This document shows positions 43,377 to 51,114 of a stretch of 64,000 nucleotides of DNA, one piece after another. Below the pieces are notes generated by a model. That model did no database searches and had not been told where the DNA came from. It worked only from the letters and a program-made list of their open reading frames with translations. The position numbers and the translations under genes were made by a program. The first letter of the stretch is position 1; every line of letters begins with the position of its first letter. Source of the stretch: Spirochaetota bacterium (GTDB lineage: Bacteria; Spirochaetota; UBA4802; UBA5550); NCBI GenBank assembly GCA_017999915.1, contig JAGNKX010000013.1:62001-126000 (forward strand). Reading direction: 5' to 3'.

Positions 43377-44339
43377 ATGGCGCGCCGCGGGACGGCCGAG
43401 CGCCGGGACGGCGCTGTCAGGAATACGGCCATGGTGGACAGGGAAGAACTCTACAGCAGCCTCAATGAAGGGATCCTGGCGGAGCGGCTGGTGTCCTTTG
43501 AGCGCAATCTCCGGAAAAATATCGATCTGATCCGCCGCCACGGCGGCCTGCGGAGGATTGTTCCCGCCCTTGACGGGAAAATGGCCGTGGTCATCGCCGC
43601 CGGGCCCTCCCTGGATGATAATACCGATCTCCTCAGGCAATACCAGCACCGCCAGGAGCTGGTCTACATCGCCGCCGACATGGCCCTCCGGCCCCTGGCG
43701 CAACGGGGGATCGTCCCCCGCTTTGTCGTGTCCTGTGAAACGAGCCCCGTGGATTTTTTCGGCGGCATCGACACCTCGAAGATGCACCTCCTCGCCTTCA
43801 GCTGCATGAGCCACGCCAATCTCCTGAGGTGGCGCGGCGGCGTGAGCTTCTATAACTGGATGATGCGGCGTCCCGAATACGAAAGCCTGTGGGAGCGTGC
43901 CGGGCAGGACCTCGGCTTCGTGGCGACGGGCGGCCTGGTCACCACTCAGGCCGTGGCCTTCGCCATGGGGTGCGGGATCAGCGGCCTTGTCCTTGCGGGC
44001 AATGACCTCGGCTTTACTGAACGGTACCACGCGCGCGAATCGGTGCCGTGCCGTGCCTCGGTGGACGGAGGTGAGCGCCTGGCGCCGCCGGAGTCGCGCG
44101 AGATGGCCCGGCGCCGCCGCGCCATGGAATACCGGATAGAGCGGGGGGCGAGGAGCTTCTATACCACGGGGCAGTTCCTCGCGGCGAAGATGTGGCTTGA
44201 AGACCTCTTCAAGGGGAATCGGATCCCCGTATATGACTGCAGCGATCCGGGCTGCTCGGAAAAATATGTTGCAAAAATGGATTTGAAGGACGTACTGTAT
44301 TCCCTGCCGGGAAGGAATAAAAGGAAAAGGAGAAAGTAA
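43377..44339 (+). CDS. DUF115 / MptE-like motility-associated protein
   Basis: 320 aa from the ATG at 43377; the ATG at 43431 (VDREELYSSLNEG) is a good alternative because the first 18 residues are basic and low-complexity. The core KMAVVIAAGPSLDDNTDLL, VYIAADMALRPLAQRGIVP and VSCETS match the DUF115/MptE fold. In bacteria such genes, called motility accessory factors, are tied to flagellin glycosylation; its place immediately before flbD supports a flagellar role (inference). Its stop overlaps the flbD start. Confidence 0.72.
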   Translation: MARRGTAERRDGAVRNTAMVDREELYSSLNEGILAERLVSFERNLRKNIDLIRRHGGLRRIVPALDGKMAVVIAAGPSLDDNTDLLRQYQHRQELVYIAADMALRPLAQRGIVPRFVVSCETSPVDFFGGIDTSKMHLLAFSCMSHANLLRWRGGVSFYNWMMRRPEYESLWERAGQDLGFVATGGLVTTQAVAFAMGCGISGLVLAGNDLGFTERYHARESVPCRASVDGGERLAPPESREMARRRRAMEYRIERGARSFYTTGQFLAAKMWLEDLFKGNRIPVYDCSDPGCSEKYVAKMDLKDVLYSLPGRNKRKRRK

Positions 44340-44539
44340 TGATAACGCTGCATAAGCTCAATGGCACTGAATTCATCCTCAACGACCATCATATAGAAAC
44401 AATTGAAGCGACGCCTGACAGCGTGGTGACCCTGGTGAACGATAAAAAATACATTGTGAAAGAATCAACGGGGGAAATAATAAGCAAGATCAAGGACTAT
44501 CAGGCGGAAATACTGAAACGATTGCAGTCCATCCAATGA
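44339..44539 (+). CDS. flbD: Flagellar protein FlbD
   Basis: 66 aa. The start ATG shares its first base with the TAA of the gene before it. LHKLNGTEFILNDHHIETIE followed by DSVVTLVNDKKYIVKEST is the FlbD/SwrD family pattern. FlbD is a small cytoplasmic protein in flagellar operons of spirochaetes and Firmicutes, linked to motor output. The usual neighbours motA and motB are absent here. Confidence 0.88.
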   Translation: MITLHKLNGTEFILNDHHIETIEATPDSVVTLVNDKKYIVKESTGEIISKIKDYQAEILKRLQSIQ

Positions 44540-44559
44540 GGCCTCCGCCGATTTACGTC

Positions 44560-44587
44560 TTGACATGCAGGGGGAGTGCGTTACCAT
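44560..44587 (+). promoter_or_regulatory. Candidate promoter upstream of the STAS gene
   Basis: TTGACA at 44560-44565 and TACCAT at 44582-44587, 16 bp apart, 20 bp before the start codon. Confidence 0.5.
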
Positions 44588-44607
44588 AGCAGCAGAGGGA
44601 GTTGTGT

Positions 44608-44952
44608 ATGGTTTTGATTACAACCGAGGACCACGGCAAGGTCATCATCATGAATATCCAGGGAGAGTTCTATATAGACAGCCTTGAAAGCGCGGAAGAG
44701 GCGTGGAACCTGGTGCTGGCGAAAAAACCGAAGGTGGTCGCTCTCAACTGTAAAAGCATTAAGTACATAGATTCATCGGCGATCGGGATCCTGGTTAAAT
44801 TCCTGAACAGCGCCCTTAAGCAGAAAACCGAAATGATTTTTTATGATCTGAACGATTCCATATTGACGGTTTTCAAAACGGCCAAGCTTAACAATTTTTT
44901 TAAAATAATGTCCAAGATGCAGTTCGAAATGGAATATCTGGAAAACCAATAA
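44608..44952 (+). CDS. STAS-domain protein
   Basis: 114 aa from the ATG at 44608, preceded by GAGGGAG. A single STAS domain: strand VVALNCKSIKYIDSSAIGIL, where the Ser pair would be phosphorylated in an anti-anti-sigma cycle, though Ala replaces the more common Gly after it. It is the third STAS protein in the window. It lies between flbD and fliL, so it may link partner switching to flagellar expression or motor control (inference). Confidence 0.82.
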   Translation: MVLITTEDHGKVIIMNIQGEFYIDSLESAEEAWNLVLAKKPKVVALNCKSIKYIDSSAIGILVKFLNSALKQKTEMIFYDLNDSILTVFKTAKLNNFFKIMSKMQFEMEYLENQ

Positions 44953-45484
44953 TTTCCCTCCGGGGCCGGGCCCCTTGACCTCGTTAATATGCTTCTCTTT
45001 CGAAATGAACTGCCAATCATAAAAAACCGGATCATATTTCTTCTGATACAGCAATGGTTTTATATTGTGGGGCGATCCCTTCGCCCTTTATCTGCTGTTA
45101 TTCGGCTTGATTTCTCTGAATAAAATAGTTTCTTCATTCATTTTTAATGCCGACAATACAGTGAGGGTGCTTGGTGTAACAAGAGTATATTGGAAAAATC
45201 ATTATTAATAAGGAAAAATCACGAAAAATAGAGGATAAAAAAATATATATAACACTTTTCCAAAAATGAATAAATTAATTGACATAAATAGTCATATATG
45301 ATAATTATGTCACATATTTCTACATTAATTTAATTACATTATAGTTTTTCTGGTGTTTATAATTGAGCTAAAAAATAATCGTTCTGAGGCAGTGATCTGT
45401 TGGATATACGACGTGAAATAATATATTATTAAGTTGTCACAGTGCCTTCTATTAATAATCTACAGATTATGAAAAGGAACTAAT
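44953..45484. other. AT-rich gap before the flagellar operon
   Basis: No gene seen. A G/C-rich GGGGCCGGGCCCC at about 44961-44973 may form a short hairpin after the STAS gene. The rest is strongly AT-rich and carries the candidate operon promoter at 45279-45307. Confidence 0.55.
45279..45307 (+). promoter_or_regulatory. Candidate sigma-70 promoter of the flagellar operon
   Basis: TTGACA at 45279-45284 and TAATTA at 45302-45307, 17 bp apart, within AT-rich sequence and with the palindrome TCATATATGA between. The start codon of fliL is about 175 bp downstream. Confidence 0.55.
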
Positions 45485-46018
45485 ATGGGCGAAGATGAAA
45501 AAGAAGAGATAATAGAGGAAGAAGAGGAAGCGCCAAAGGAACCGGAGGCGGGTCGACGCTTCGAGGCGTCGAAATTAGTCAAGATATTGCTCTACGTGGC
45601 GGGCGGCATTCTTCTTATCGTGCTGGTGACCGGTATTTCGTACTTGGTGGCAAAATACGTACAGGAAAGCAGTTACCAGAAGAGGCAGGATATCGTGGCG
45701 GCCCCGCCGCCTCCGCCCCTGGCCAGTTACGAGCTGCCGGATTTTTCGAAGACCACGGCCGACGCCGAGCCGCATTTTGTGAAAATGAAGATTTCGCTGG
45801 CCTACGAGACGAATGTGGAGCTTAACAACGAGCTGGTGCAGCGCCGCGATCAGATACAGCATATCGTCAATATCATTCTCCAGGGAAAGAAGTTCGAGGA
45901 TCTTGACACGGTAAGCGACTCCGTCGCCCTTGCCGAGGAGATCAAGGCGCATATAAACGTGATCCTCATATCCGGCAAGATCAAGGAAGTGTATTTCAAG
46001 GAGCTGGTGGTTAACTAG
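45485..46018 (+). CDS. fliL: Flagellar basal-body protein FliL
   Basis: 177 aa. A short, very acidic cytoplasmic N-terminus (EDEKEEIIEEEEEAP) precedes one membrane helix (LVKILLYVAGGILLIVLVTG, about residues 30-50). A periplasmic domain with the FliL pattern follows (HFVKMKISLAYETN, NELVQRRDQIQHIVNIIL, NVILISGKIKEVYFKELVV). FliL contacts the stator ring. It opens the operon and is 31 bp before the switch gene. Confidence 0.93.
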   Translation: MGEDEKEEIIEEEEEAPKEPEAGRRFEASKLVKILLYVAGGILLIVLVTGISYLVAKYVQESSYQKRQDIVAAPPPPPLASYELPDFSKTTADAEPHFVKMKISLAYETNVELNNELVQRRDQIQHIVNIILQGKKFEDLDTVSDSVALAEEIKAHINVILISGKIKEVYFKELVVN

Positions 46019-46048
46019 GCGGGATTTTTTTAATCGTGGGAGGAGCAT

Positions 46049-47101
46049 ATGGGTGATGGATCATTATCACAAGACGAAATAGATGCGTTATTACAGGGCG
46101 CAGATGACATGTTGTCACCGGCTAGCGGGCCGGCCGCCGCGGATGCGGGCCGGGGCCGGGGCATGTTTCCGCCGAACGAGTTAAACGCGATACGGGATGC
46201 TCTAAACTCCGCCGTCGGATCGGTCGCGCCGTCACTTTCCGGTTACCTGGGGGGGAGGAACCTCCGTATTTCCAGGCCGTTCATAGAAGTGAAGCACCAG
46301 GAAGCGGTGCGCGCCGATTTCCCCGCCCGCTACGTCCAGGTGTCCATGGATTACAGCGGCGCAATGAACGGCAGGAACCTCATCATTTTCAATTACCAGG
46401 ACGCCGGCTCCATATCGTCCCTCATGATGGGCGATGACCGGGGCGCTCCCCCCGCGGAGATGTCCGAGGCGCACCAGAGCACGATACAGGAATTCACGAA
46501 CCAGCTCCTCTCTTCCATGGCGACGCAGTTCAGCGGGGCCCTGGGGGGCGGCATAAACACAACGCCGGCGACGCTGTCCCTGGCGAACGGCGGCAACGAT
46601 CTCCAGCTCCCGCCGGGGGCCGACCTTATCAAGGTCACCTATGATTTCGCCATTGACGGCATTCTCAATTCCAAGCTGTACCATGTCATGGACATTTCCC
46701 TGGGGCAGGGGCTGTCGAGCGGCTCGGGCGTCATGGCCCAGCCGGTAAGCCAGCCCCAGCAGTTTCCGGCCCATGCGGCCCAGGTGGGCATAAGCCCGGT
46801 CAAGTTCCCGCCGCTGGACGAGGGCATCCCTCCCAGCGTCGGCGGCAATATATCGCTCATCCTTGACGTGCCGATGACCCTGACGGTGGAGCTGGGGCGC
46901 ACCACGCAGCTCGTCCAGGACATCCTGGGACTGGGTGAAGGATCGATCATCGAGCTTGACAAGCTGGCGGGCGAACCGGTGGACCTCCTCGTCAACGGCA
47001 AACTCATAGCCAAGGGCGAGGTTGTGGTCATCGACGAAAATTTCGGGGTCCGGGTGACGGATATCGTGAGCCCGGCAGAAAGGCTTTCGGGAATACAATA
47101 A
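46049..47101 (+). CDS. fliY: Flagellar switch protein, FliY/FliN type
   Basis: 350 aa with GGGAGGAG before the ATG. The N-terminus GSLSQDEIDALLQG is the CheY-P-binding motif shared by FliM and FliY. A middle domain contains QSTIQEFTNQLLSSM, whose ExxN pattern is that of CheC/FliY phosphatases. The C-terminal 80 residues are a FliN (SpoA) domain (LDVPMTLTVELGRTTQLVQD, IIELDKLAGEPVDLLVNG). The single SpoA domain with a CheC-like middle favours FliY. There is no fliM gene in the window, so the switch's other component is elsewhere. Confidence 0.85.
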   Translation: MGDGSLSQDEIDALLQGADDMLSPASGPAAADAGRGRGMFPPNELNAIRDALNSAVGSVAPSLSGYLGGRNLRISRPFIEVKHQEAVRADFPARYVQVSMDYSGAMNGRNLIIFNYQDAGSISSLMMGDDRGAPPAEMSEAHQSTIQEFTNQLLSSMATQFSGALGGGINTTPATLSLANGGNDLQLPPGADLIKVTYDFAIDGILNSKLYHVMDISLGQGLSSGSGVMAQPVSQPQQFPAHAAQVGISPVKFPPLDEGIPPSVGGNISLILDVPMTLTVELGRTTQLVQDILGLGEGSIIELDKLAGEPVDLLVNGKLIAKGEVVVIDENFGVRVTDIVSPAERLSGIQ

Positions 47102-47167
47102 TATGGCGGTGGCGTACATCGCCATATTTTTTAACCTTTTTTAATGAGACATAAGACAGGATAATAG

Positions 47168-47962
47168 ATGAAAAGAAACGTCGTACATGCATTTTCACTG
47201 GCTGCCATTATTATTTTTACCTGCGCGGCGGTATTATGTCCCATTGGTCTTGAGGCGAAGCAGAAAAAGCGCCAGCCGAAGCAGGAACAGGCGCGGCAGG
47301 AGCAAAAGGCCGCGGCAGAGGAAAAGCAGGAGAGCGCCGGGGAGTCCAGGGCGGCCCAGGATGGCAATGAAGCCGGCGAGGTTGCGCAGGACAAGGAAGC
47401 CGCGAAGGAAAGCACCGAAGGGGTGCCGACCAAAGATTTCAAGGAAGATGATTTCAAGCCCCAGGTGGACGAGCCGTCGGCCGTCTGGATGTTCATAAAG
47501 ATGATCTTCGTCCTCGGTATTTTCGGGGGCGGTTTTTTTTATTTCTGGCGGTTTATCACCAAGAAGTCGGGCATCGGACTCTTCGGCGGTGAAGCCATCA
47601 AGGTGCTGTCGGTGGCCCCCCTGGGTCAGAACAAGTATCTCCAGGTGGTCGACCTTGCCGGCAAGGTGCTGGTCATCGGCGTTTCGGACAACGCCATCAG
47701 CCTGATATCGGAAATAACGGAAAAGGACCAGATCGACAGGATCAGGATCCTTTCGAACCGTGCCCCGTCGGCGGACCGGAAGGTCAGCGGGTTCCAGGAA
47801 TATGTGATGAACGATATCGGCAAGCTCATAGACAAGGTCCGGGAGCTCAGGCACCGGGACCGGGGCGCCAGGACGACGGTCATCGACAACCCGGAAGACA
47901 TCAAATACCTCCGGCAGCAGAGAGACAGATTGAAGGATTTAAACGGTTCAGACCATGAATAA
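47168..47962 (+). CDS. fliO: Flagellar biosynthesis protein FliO
   Basis: 264 aa. A signal-like N-terminal helix, a Lys-, Gln- and Glu-rich linker (residues about 30-110, KKRQPKQEQARQEQKAAA) and one central membrane helix (MIFVLGIFGGGFFYFWRF) precede the conserved FliO tail (IKVLSVAPLGQNKYLQVVD, KVLVIGVSDNAISLI). The long linker is unlike short enterobacterial FliO and typical of spirochaetal forms. It helps assemble FliP rings. Its stop overlaps the fliP start by eight bases. Confidence 0.88.
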   Translation: MKRNVVHAFSLAAIIIFTCAAVLCPIGLEAKQKKRQPKQEQARQEQKAAAEEKQESAGESRAAQDGNEAGEVAQDKEAAKESTEGVPTKDFKEDDFKPQVDEPSAVWMFIKMIFVLGIFGGGFFYFWRFITKKSGIGLFGGEAIKVLSVAPLGQNKYLQVVDLAGKVLVIGVSDNAISLISEITEKDQIDRIRILSNRAPSADRKVSGFQEYVMNDIGKLIDKVRELRHRDRGARTTVIDNPEDIKYLRQQRDRLKDLNGSDHE

Positions 47963-48722
47963 GAAGATGCTGTTCATCGCGGCGGTCCTGGTGCTCTTCG
48001 GCGCCGGGATCTGCTATGCCCAGGACGTCGGCGGCGGGGTGCGCATGCCCATACCGAAGATCACCTTCGACATCAAGGAAGCGGCGGGGCCGCGCGACGT
48101 CGCCCTGTCCCTGCAGATCCTGTTCCTGCTGACCATCCTCACCCTGGCGCCGGCCATCATCATGATGATGACCGCCTTCACCCGTGTCGTCATCGTGATG
48201 GACTTCATCAAGCGCGCCCTTTCATTGCAGCAGATGCCGCCGAACCAGATCATCATCGGCTTCTCCCTGTTCCTGACCTTCTTCATCATGGCCCCGACCT
48301 TCACGAAGATCAACGACGAGGCGCTCCAGCCGTACATGAAGGGGAAGATTGACAACGAGGCCTTCTTCAACAAGGGGATGGAGCCGTTGCGCGTTTTCAT
48401 GTTCAAGCAGACCCGGGAGAAGGACATCGCCCTCTTCATCAAGCTCGCCAAGCTTCCGAAGCCGAAAAACCAGAAGGACGTGCCGACCTACTGCCTCGTG
48501 CCGGCCTTCATGATCAGCGAGCTGAAGCGCGCCTTCGAGATCGGGGTGCTCATTTTTATTCCATTTATTGTCATCGATATGATCGTGGCAAGCGCCCTCA
48601 TGGCCATGGGGATGATCATGCTCCCGCCGGTCATGATCTCGCTGCCGTTCAAGATAATTCTGTTCATACTGGTCGACGGCTGGAACCTGCTCACCTATGA
48701 GCTGGTGCGGTCGTTCAAATAA
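47955..48722 (+). CDS. fliP: Flagellar export gate protein FliP
   Basis: 255 aa. A signal peptide (AAVLVLFGAGICYA) is followed by membrane helices with the conserved FliP motifs: LAPAIIMMMTAFTRVVIV, KRALSLQQMPPNQIIIGFSL, LVPAFMISELKRAFEIGV and DMIVASALMAMGMIMLPP. FliP is one of three proteins making the export pore in the basal body. It is coupled to fliO by overlap and is 12 bp from fliQ. Confidence 0.97.
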   Translation: MNKKMLFIAAVLVLFGAGICYAQDVGGGVRMPIPKITFDIKEAAGPRDVALSLQILFLLTILTLAPAIIMMMTAFTRVVIVMDFIKRALSLQQMPPNQIIIGFSLFLTFFIMAPTFTKINDEALQPYMKGKIDNEAFFNKGMEPLRVFMFKQTREKDIALFIKLAKLPKPKNQKDVPTYCLVPAFMISELKRAFEIGVLIFIPFIVIDMIVASALMAMGMIMLPPVMISLPFKIILFILVDGWNLLTYELVRSFK

Positions 48723-48734
48723 CGGGGTGGCGCG

Positions 48735-48998
48735 ATGACCGATGTTACCGTAATATCCATAATGCGCGAATCGCTGATGACGGTCCTGATCGTCTCGGCC
48801 CCGATGCTCGGGGTGGGGATGCTGGTGGGCCTGATCATCTCGATTTTCCAGACCACCACCTCTATCCAGGAACAGACCCTGACCTTCGTGCCGAAGATCG
48901 TGGCCATATTCCTGACAATGATCATTTTCGGGGCGTGGATGATCCGGACGCTCCTGAATTATACGAACCATATTTTTATGATGATTGAGAAGTTGTGA
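48735..48998 (+). CDS. fliQ: Flagellar export gate protein FliQ
   Basis: 87 aa with two membrane helices: SLMTVLIVSAPMLGVGMLVG and KIVAIFLTMIIFGAWMI, joined by the family loop FQTTTSIQEQTLTFVPK. It packs with FliP and FliR in the export pore. Just after its stop is a strong perfect hairpin, before fliR. Confidence 0.96.
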   Translation: MTDVTVISIMRESLMTVLIVSAPMLGVGMLVGLIISIFQTTTSIQEQTLTFVPKIVAIFLTMIIFGAWMIRTLLNYTNHIFMMIEKL

Positions 48999-49003
48999 CC
49001 GGG

Positions 49004-49055
49004 GTTTATCCCCATGAAGGCGGGGTCGCGTGACCCCGCCTTCATGGGGATAAAC
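49004..49055. repeat. Perfect 24-bp hairpin in the fliQ-fliR gap
   Basis: The arms GTTTATCCCCATGAAGGCGG (first 20 of 24 bases) and their exact complement flank a 4-nt loop GCGT. The hairpin fills most of the 77-bp gap. No T-run follows, so it is not a standard terminator. Confidence 0.9.
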
Positions 49056-49075
49056 GATGAATTAAACGGGGGCCG

Positions 49076-49855
49076 ATGTATTATTTCGTGTACCATTTCC
49101 AGGTGTTCCTGCTGATCATGATGCGGCTGAACGCAATGATCATGATAGCCCCCTTTTTCTCGAGCGATGTGATCCCGTTCCGGATCAAGGCGCTCGTTTC
49201 GTTCCTGGTGACCCTTGTCATATTCCCGATGGTCGCGGCCAAGGGATACAAGATTCCGGGAGACATGGGGGGATATTTCCTCCTGGTGCTCCAGGAGGTC
49301 GCCATCGGGCTGTTCCTCGGGTTCCTGATCTCGGTCATATTCGCCGCGTTCCAGCTGGCCGGGGAGTTTTTCTCGGTACAGATCGGGTTCGGCATCAACG
49401 AGGTCCTCGATCCCATCGGCCAGGTCAGCGTGCCCCTGGTGGGGCAGTTCAAGAACCTGATCGGGCTCCTTGTGCTGCTGGCCATGAACGGCCATCACCT
49501 GATGCTCCAGGGGATCTACCGGTCCTATGAGCTGGCCCCGGTGATGGGCGTCAGCAAGGCCTTCATGGGAGGGCTTTTGAAGTATATGCTGTACACCTTT
49601 TCAGGGATGTTCGTGGTGGCCCTGAAGATCGCGCTGCCCATCGTGGGCATCATATTTTTGATGGAAGTTAGTCTCGGGGTGCTGTCAAAGGTGGCGCCCC
49701 AGATGAATATCATGATGCTGGGATTTCCCTTCAAGATCATCATATCCTTCGGTGTGATGATCCTGGTGACGCCCCTCATCGTGAGGATAATGTGGGTTTC
49801 CCTGGAGCGGGCCTTTGCCTTCATGTTCAAGATGCTGGCCCACTGGCCGGGGTGA
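49076..49855 (+). CDS. fliR: Flagellar export gate protein FliR
   Basis: 259 aa with six membrane helices. FLLIMMRLNAMIMIAPFFSS, ALVSFLVTLVIFPMVAAKG, FFSVQIGFGINEVLDPIGQV and GVLSKVAPQMNIMMLGFP match the family. FliR completes the FliPQR pore. A GGGGG stretch precedes the ATG. A 46-bp perfect palindrome starts six bases after the gene end. Confidence 0.95.
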   Translation: MYYFVYHFQVFLLIMMRLNAMIMIAPFFSSDVIPFRIKALVSFLVTLVIFPMVAAKGYKIPGDMGGYFLLVLQEVAIGLFLGFLISVIFAAFQLAGEFFSVQIGFGINEVLDPIGQVSVPLVGQFKNLIGLLVLLAMNGHHLMLQGIYRSYELAPVMGVSKAFMGGLLKYMLYTFSGMFVVALKIALPIVGIIFLMEVSLGVLSKVAPQMNIMMLGFPFKIIISFGVMILVTPLIVRIMWVSLERAFAFMFKMLAHWPG

Positions 49856-49861
49856 AAACAA

Positions 49862-49907
49862 ATGCGGCCTGTAGGGGCACGGCATGCCGTGCCCCTACAG
49901 GCCGCAT
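49862..49907. repeat. 46-bp perfect palindrome in the fliR-flhB gap
   Basis: The sequence centred on GGCATGCC extends outward without a mismatch for 23 bases each way, with the core GTAGGGGCACGGCATGCC. It ends 10 bp before the flhB start codon. Repeats of the GTAGGGGC type are common intergenic palindromes in many bacteria. Confidence 0.92.
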
Positions 49908-49917
49908 AAAAAATATT

Positions 49918-51099
49918 ATGGCAACATACATTTCAACATTCACCAAGTACGACCGGTTCGCGGACCAGCTCTTCTTTGACCGCTACTGGGACCTCCAGCT
50001 CTTCTCGGCCGAGGACGAGGGACGGACCGAGGAACCGACCGAGAAAAAGCTCCGCGAAGCCAGGGAAAAAGGGCAGGTTGCCAAGACCGTCGAGCTGCCC
50101 CAGGCCATAACCGTCATTTTCTGCTTCATGGTGATCCTGATATTCGGTTCATGGATCTATGACATCCTGGCCCGCGTCATGAAATACTATCTTTCCTCCT
50201 TTTCGCGCCTCAGCATCACCGAGCGCGGCCTCTACCGCCAGTTCATCGGCATCACCTATGAGTCAGGGAAAATCCTTCTCCCGATTTTCGTCGCGGCCAT
50301 GGTCGCCTCCATCCTGGGGAACATCGTGCAGGTGGGGTTCCAGTTCTCTGCGCATCCCCTCAAGTTCGACTGGAGCAAGATCAAGTTCGATCCCGCCACC
50401 ATCATGAAGCGTATTTTCTTTTCGAAGCAGGTGGCGATGAACCTGTTTAAATCGATATTCAAGGTCGTGGCCATCGGGTTCGTGGCCTACCTGATCATCA
50501 TGGCCGACATTGACGATATCCTGAAAACGCCGGACGTTTCCGTGGCCATGGCTCTCAAGATCATCATGATGACCGCTTTCAAGATCATCATCTGGTCGGC
50601 GGTCCTGCTTCTGGTCCTCTCGATCCCGGACTACTTCTTCCAGAAGAGGGAGTTCATCGAATCGTTGAAGATGACCAAGGAAGAGATGAAGGAGGAATTG
50701 AAGGAGACCGTCGGCGATCCCCATATCAGGGCGCGCCTGCGCGAGATGCAGCGGCAGAACCTGATGCGCGCCATGATGAGCAGGGAGGTGCCGAAGGCGG
50801 ACGTGGTGGTCACCAATCCCACGCACTTCGCCGTGGCGCTCCAGTACGACCGTTACACGATGCCGGCGCCCACGGTGGTCGCCAAGGGGGAGGACAGCAT
50901 CGCCCTGAAGATCAGGGAAGTGGCCATGGAGCACGGCATTCCCCTGATCGAGAACCGGCCCCTTGCCCAGGAGATGCACAGGCGCCTGGAGGTCGGCGAT
51001 ATCATCCCGGAAGACCTTTTTTACGCCGTTTCACTGGTGTACGGCGAGATCATACGCAAGTACCCCGAGCGGTACAGGAAGCTGCAGGAGGCTATATAG
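49918..51099 (+). CDS. flhB: Flagellar export switch protein FlhB
   Basis: 393 aa from the ATG at 49918; longer upstream frames read through the palindrome and are unlikely. An N-terminal extension of about 32 residues (ATYISTFTKYDRFADQLFF) precedes the usual start motif DEGRTEEPTEKKLREAREKG. Four membrane helices follow. The cytoplasmic part has the autocleavage motif NPTH (VVTNPTHFAVALQYD) used for export substrate switching. The coupling to fliR is unusual because a palindrome takes up the gap. Confidence 0.95.
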   Translation: MATYISTFTKYDRFADQLFFDRYWDLQLFSAEDEGRTEEPTEKKLREAREKGQVAKTVELPQAITVIFCFMVILIFGSWIYDILARVMKYYLSSFSRLSITERGLYRQFIGITYESGKILLPIFVAAMVASILGNIVQVGFQFSAHPLKFDWSKIKFDPATIMKRIFFSKQVAMNLFKSIFKVVAIGFVAYLIIMADIDDILKTPDVSVAMALKIIMMTAFKIIIWSAVLLLVLSIPDYFFQKREFIESLKMTKEEMKEELKETVGDPHIRARLREMQRQNLMRAMMSREVPKADVVVTNPTHFAVALQYDRYTMPAPTVVAKGEDSIALKIREVAMEHGIPLIENRPLAQEMHRRLEVGDIIPEDLFYAVSLVYGEIIRKYPERYRKLQEAI

Positions 51100-51114
51100 C
51101 AATGAGGTGTCACA

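Noticed and set aside
46049-47101. fliM
   Set aside because: The C-terminus has a single SpoA/FliN domain and the middle carries the CheC-like ExxN pattern, so FliY/FliN fits better.
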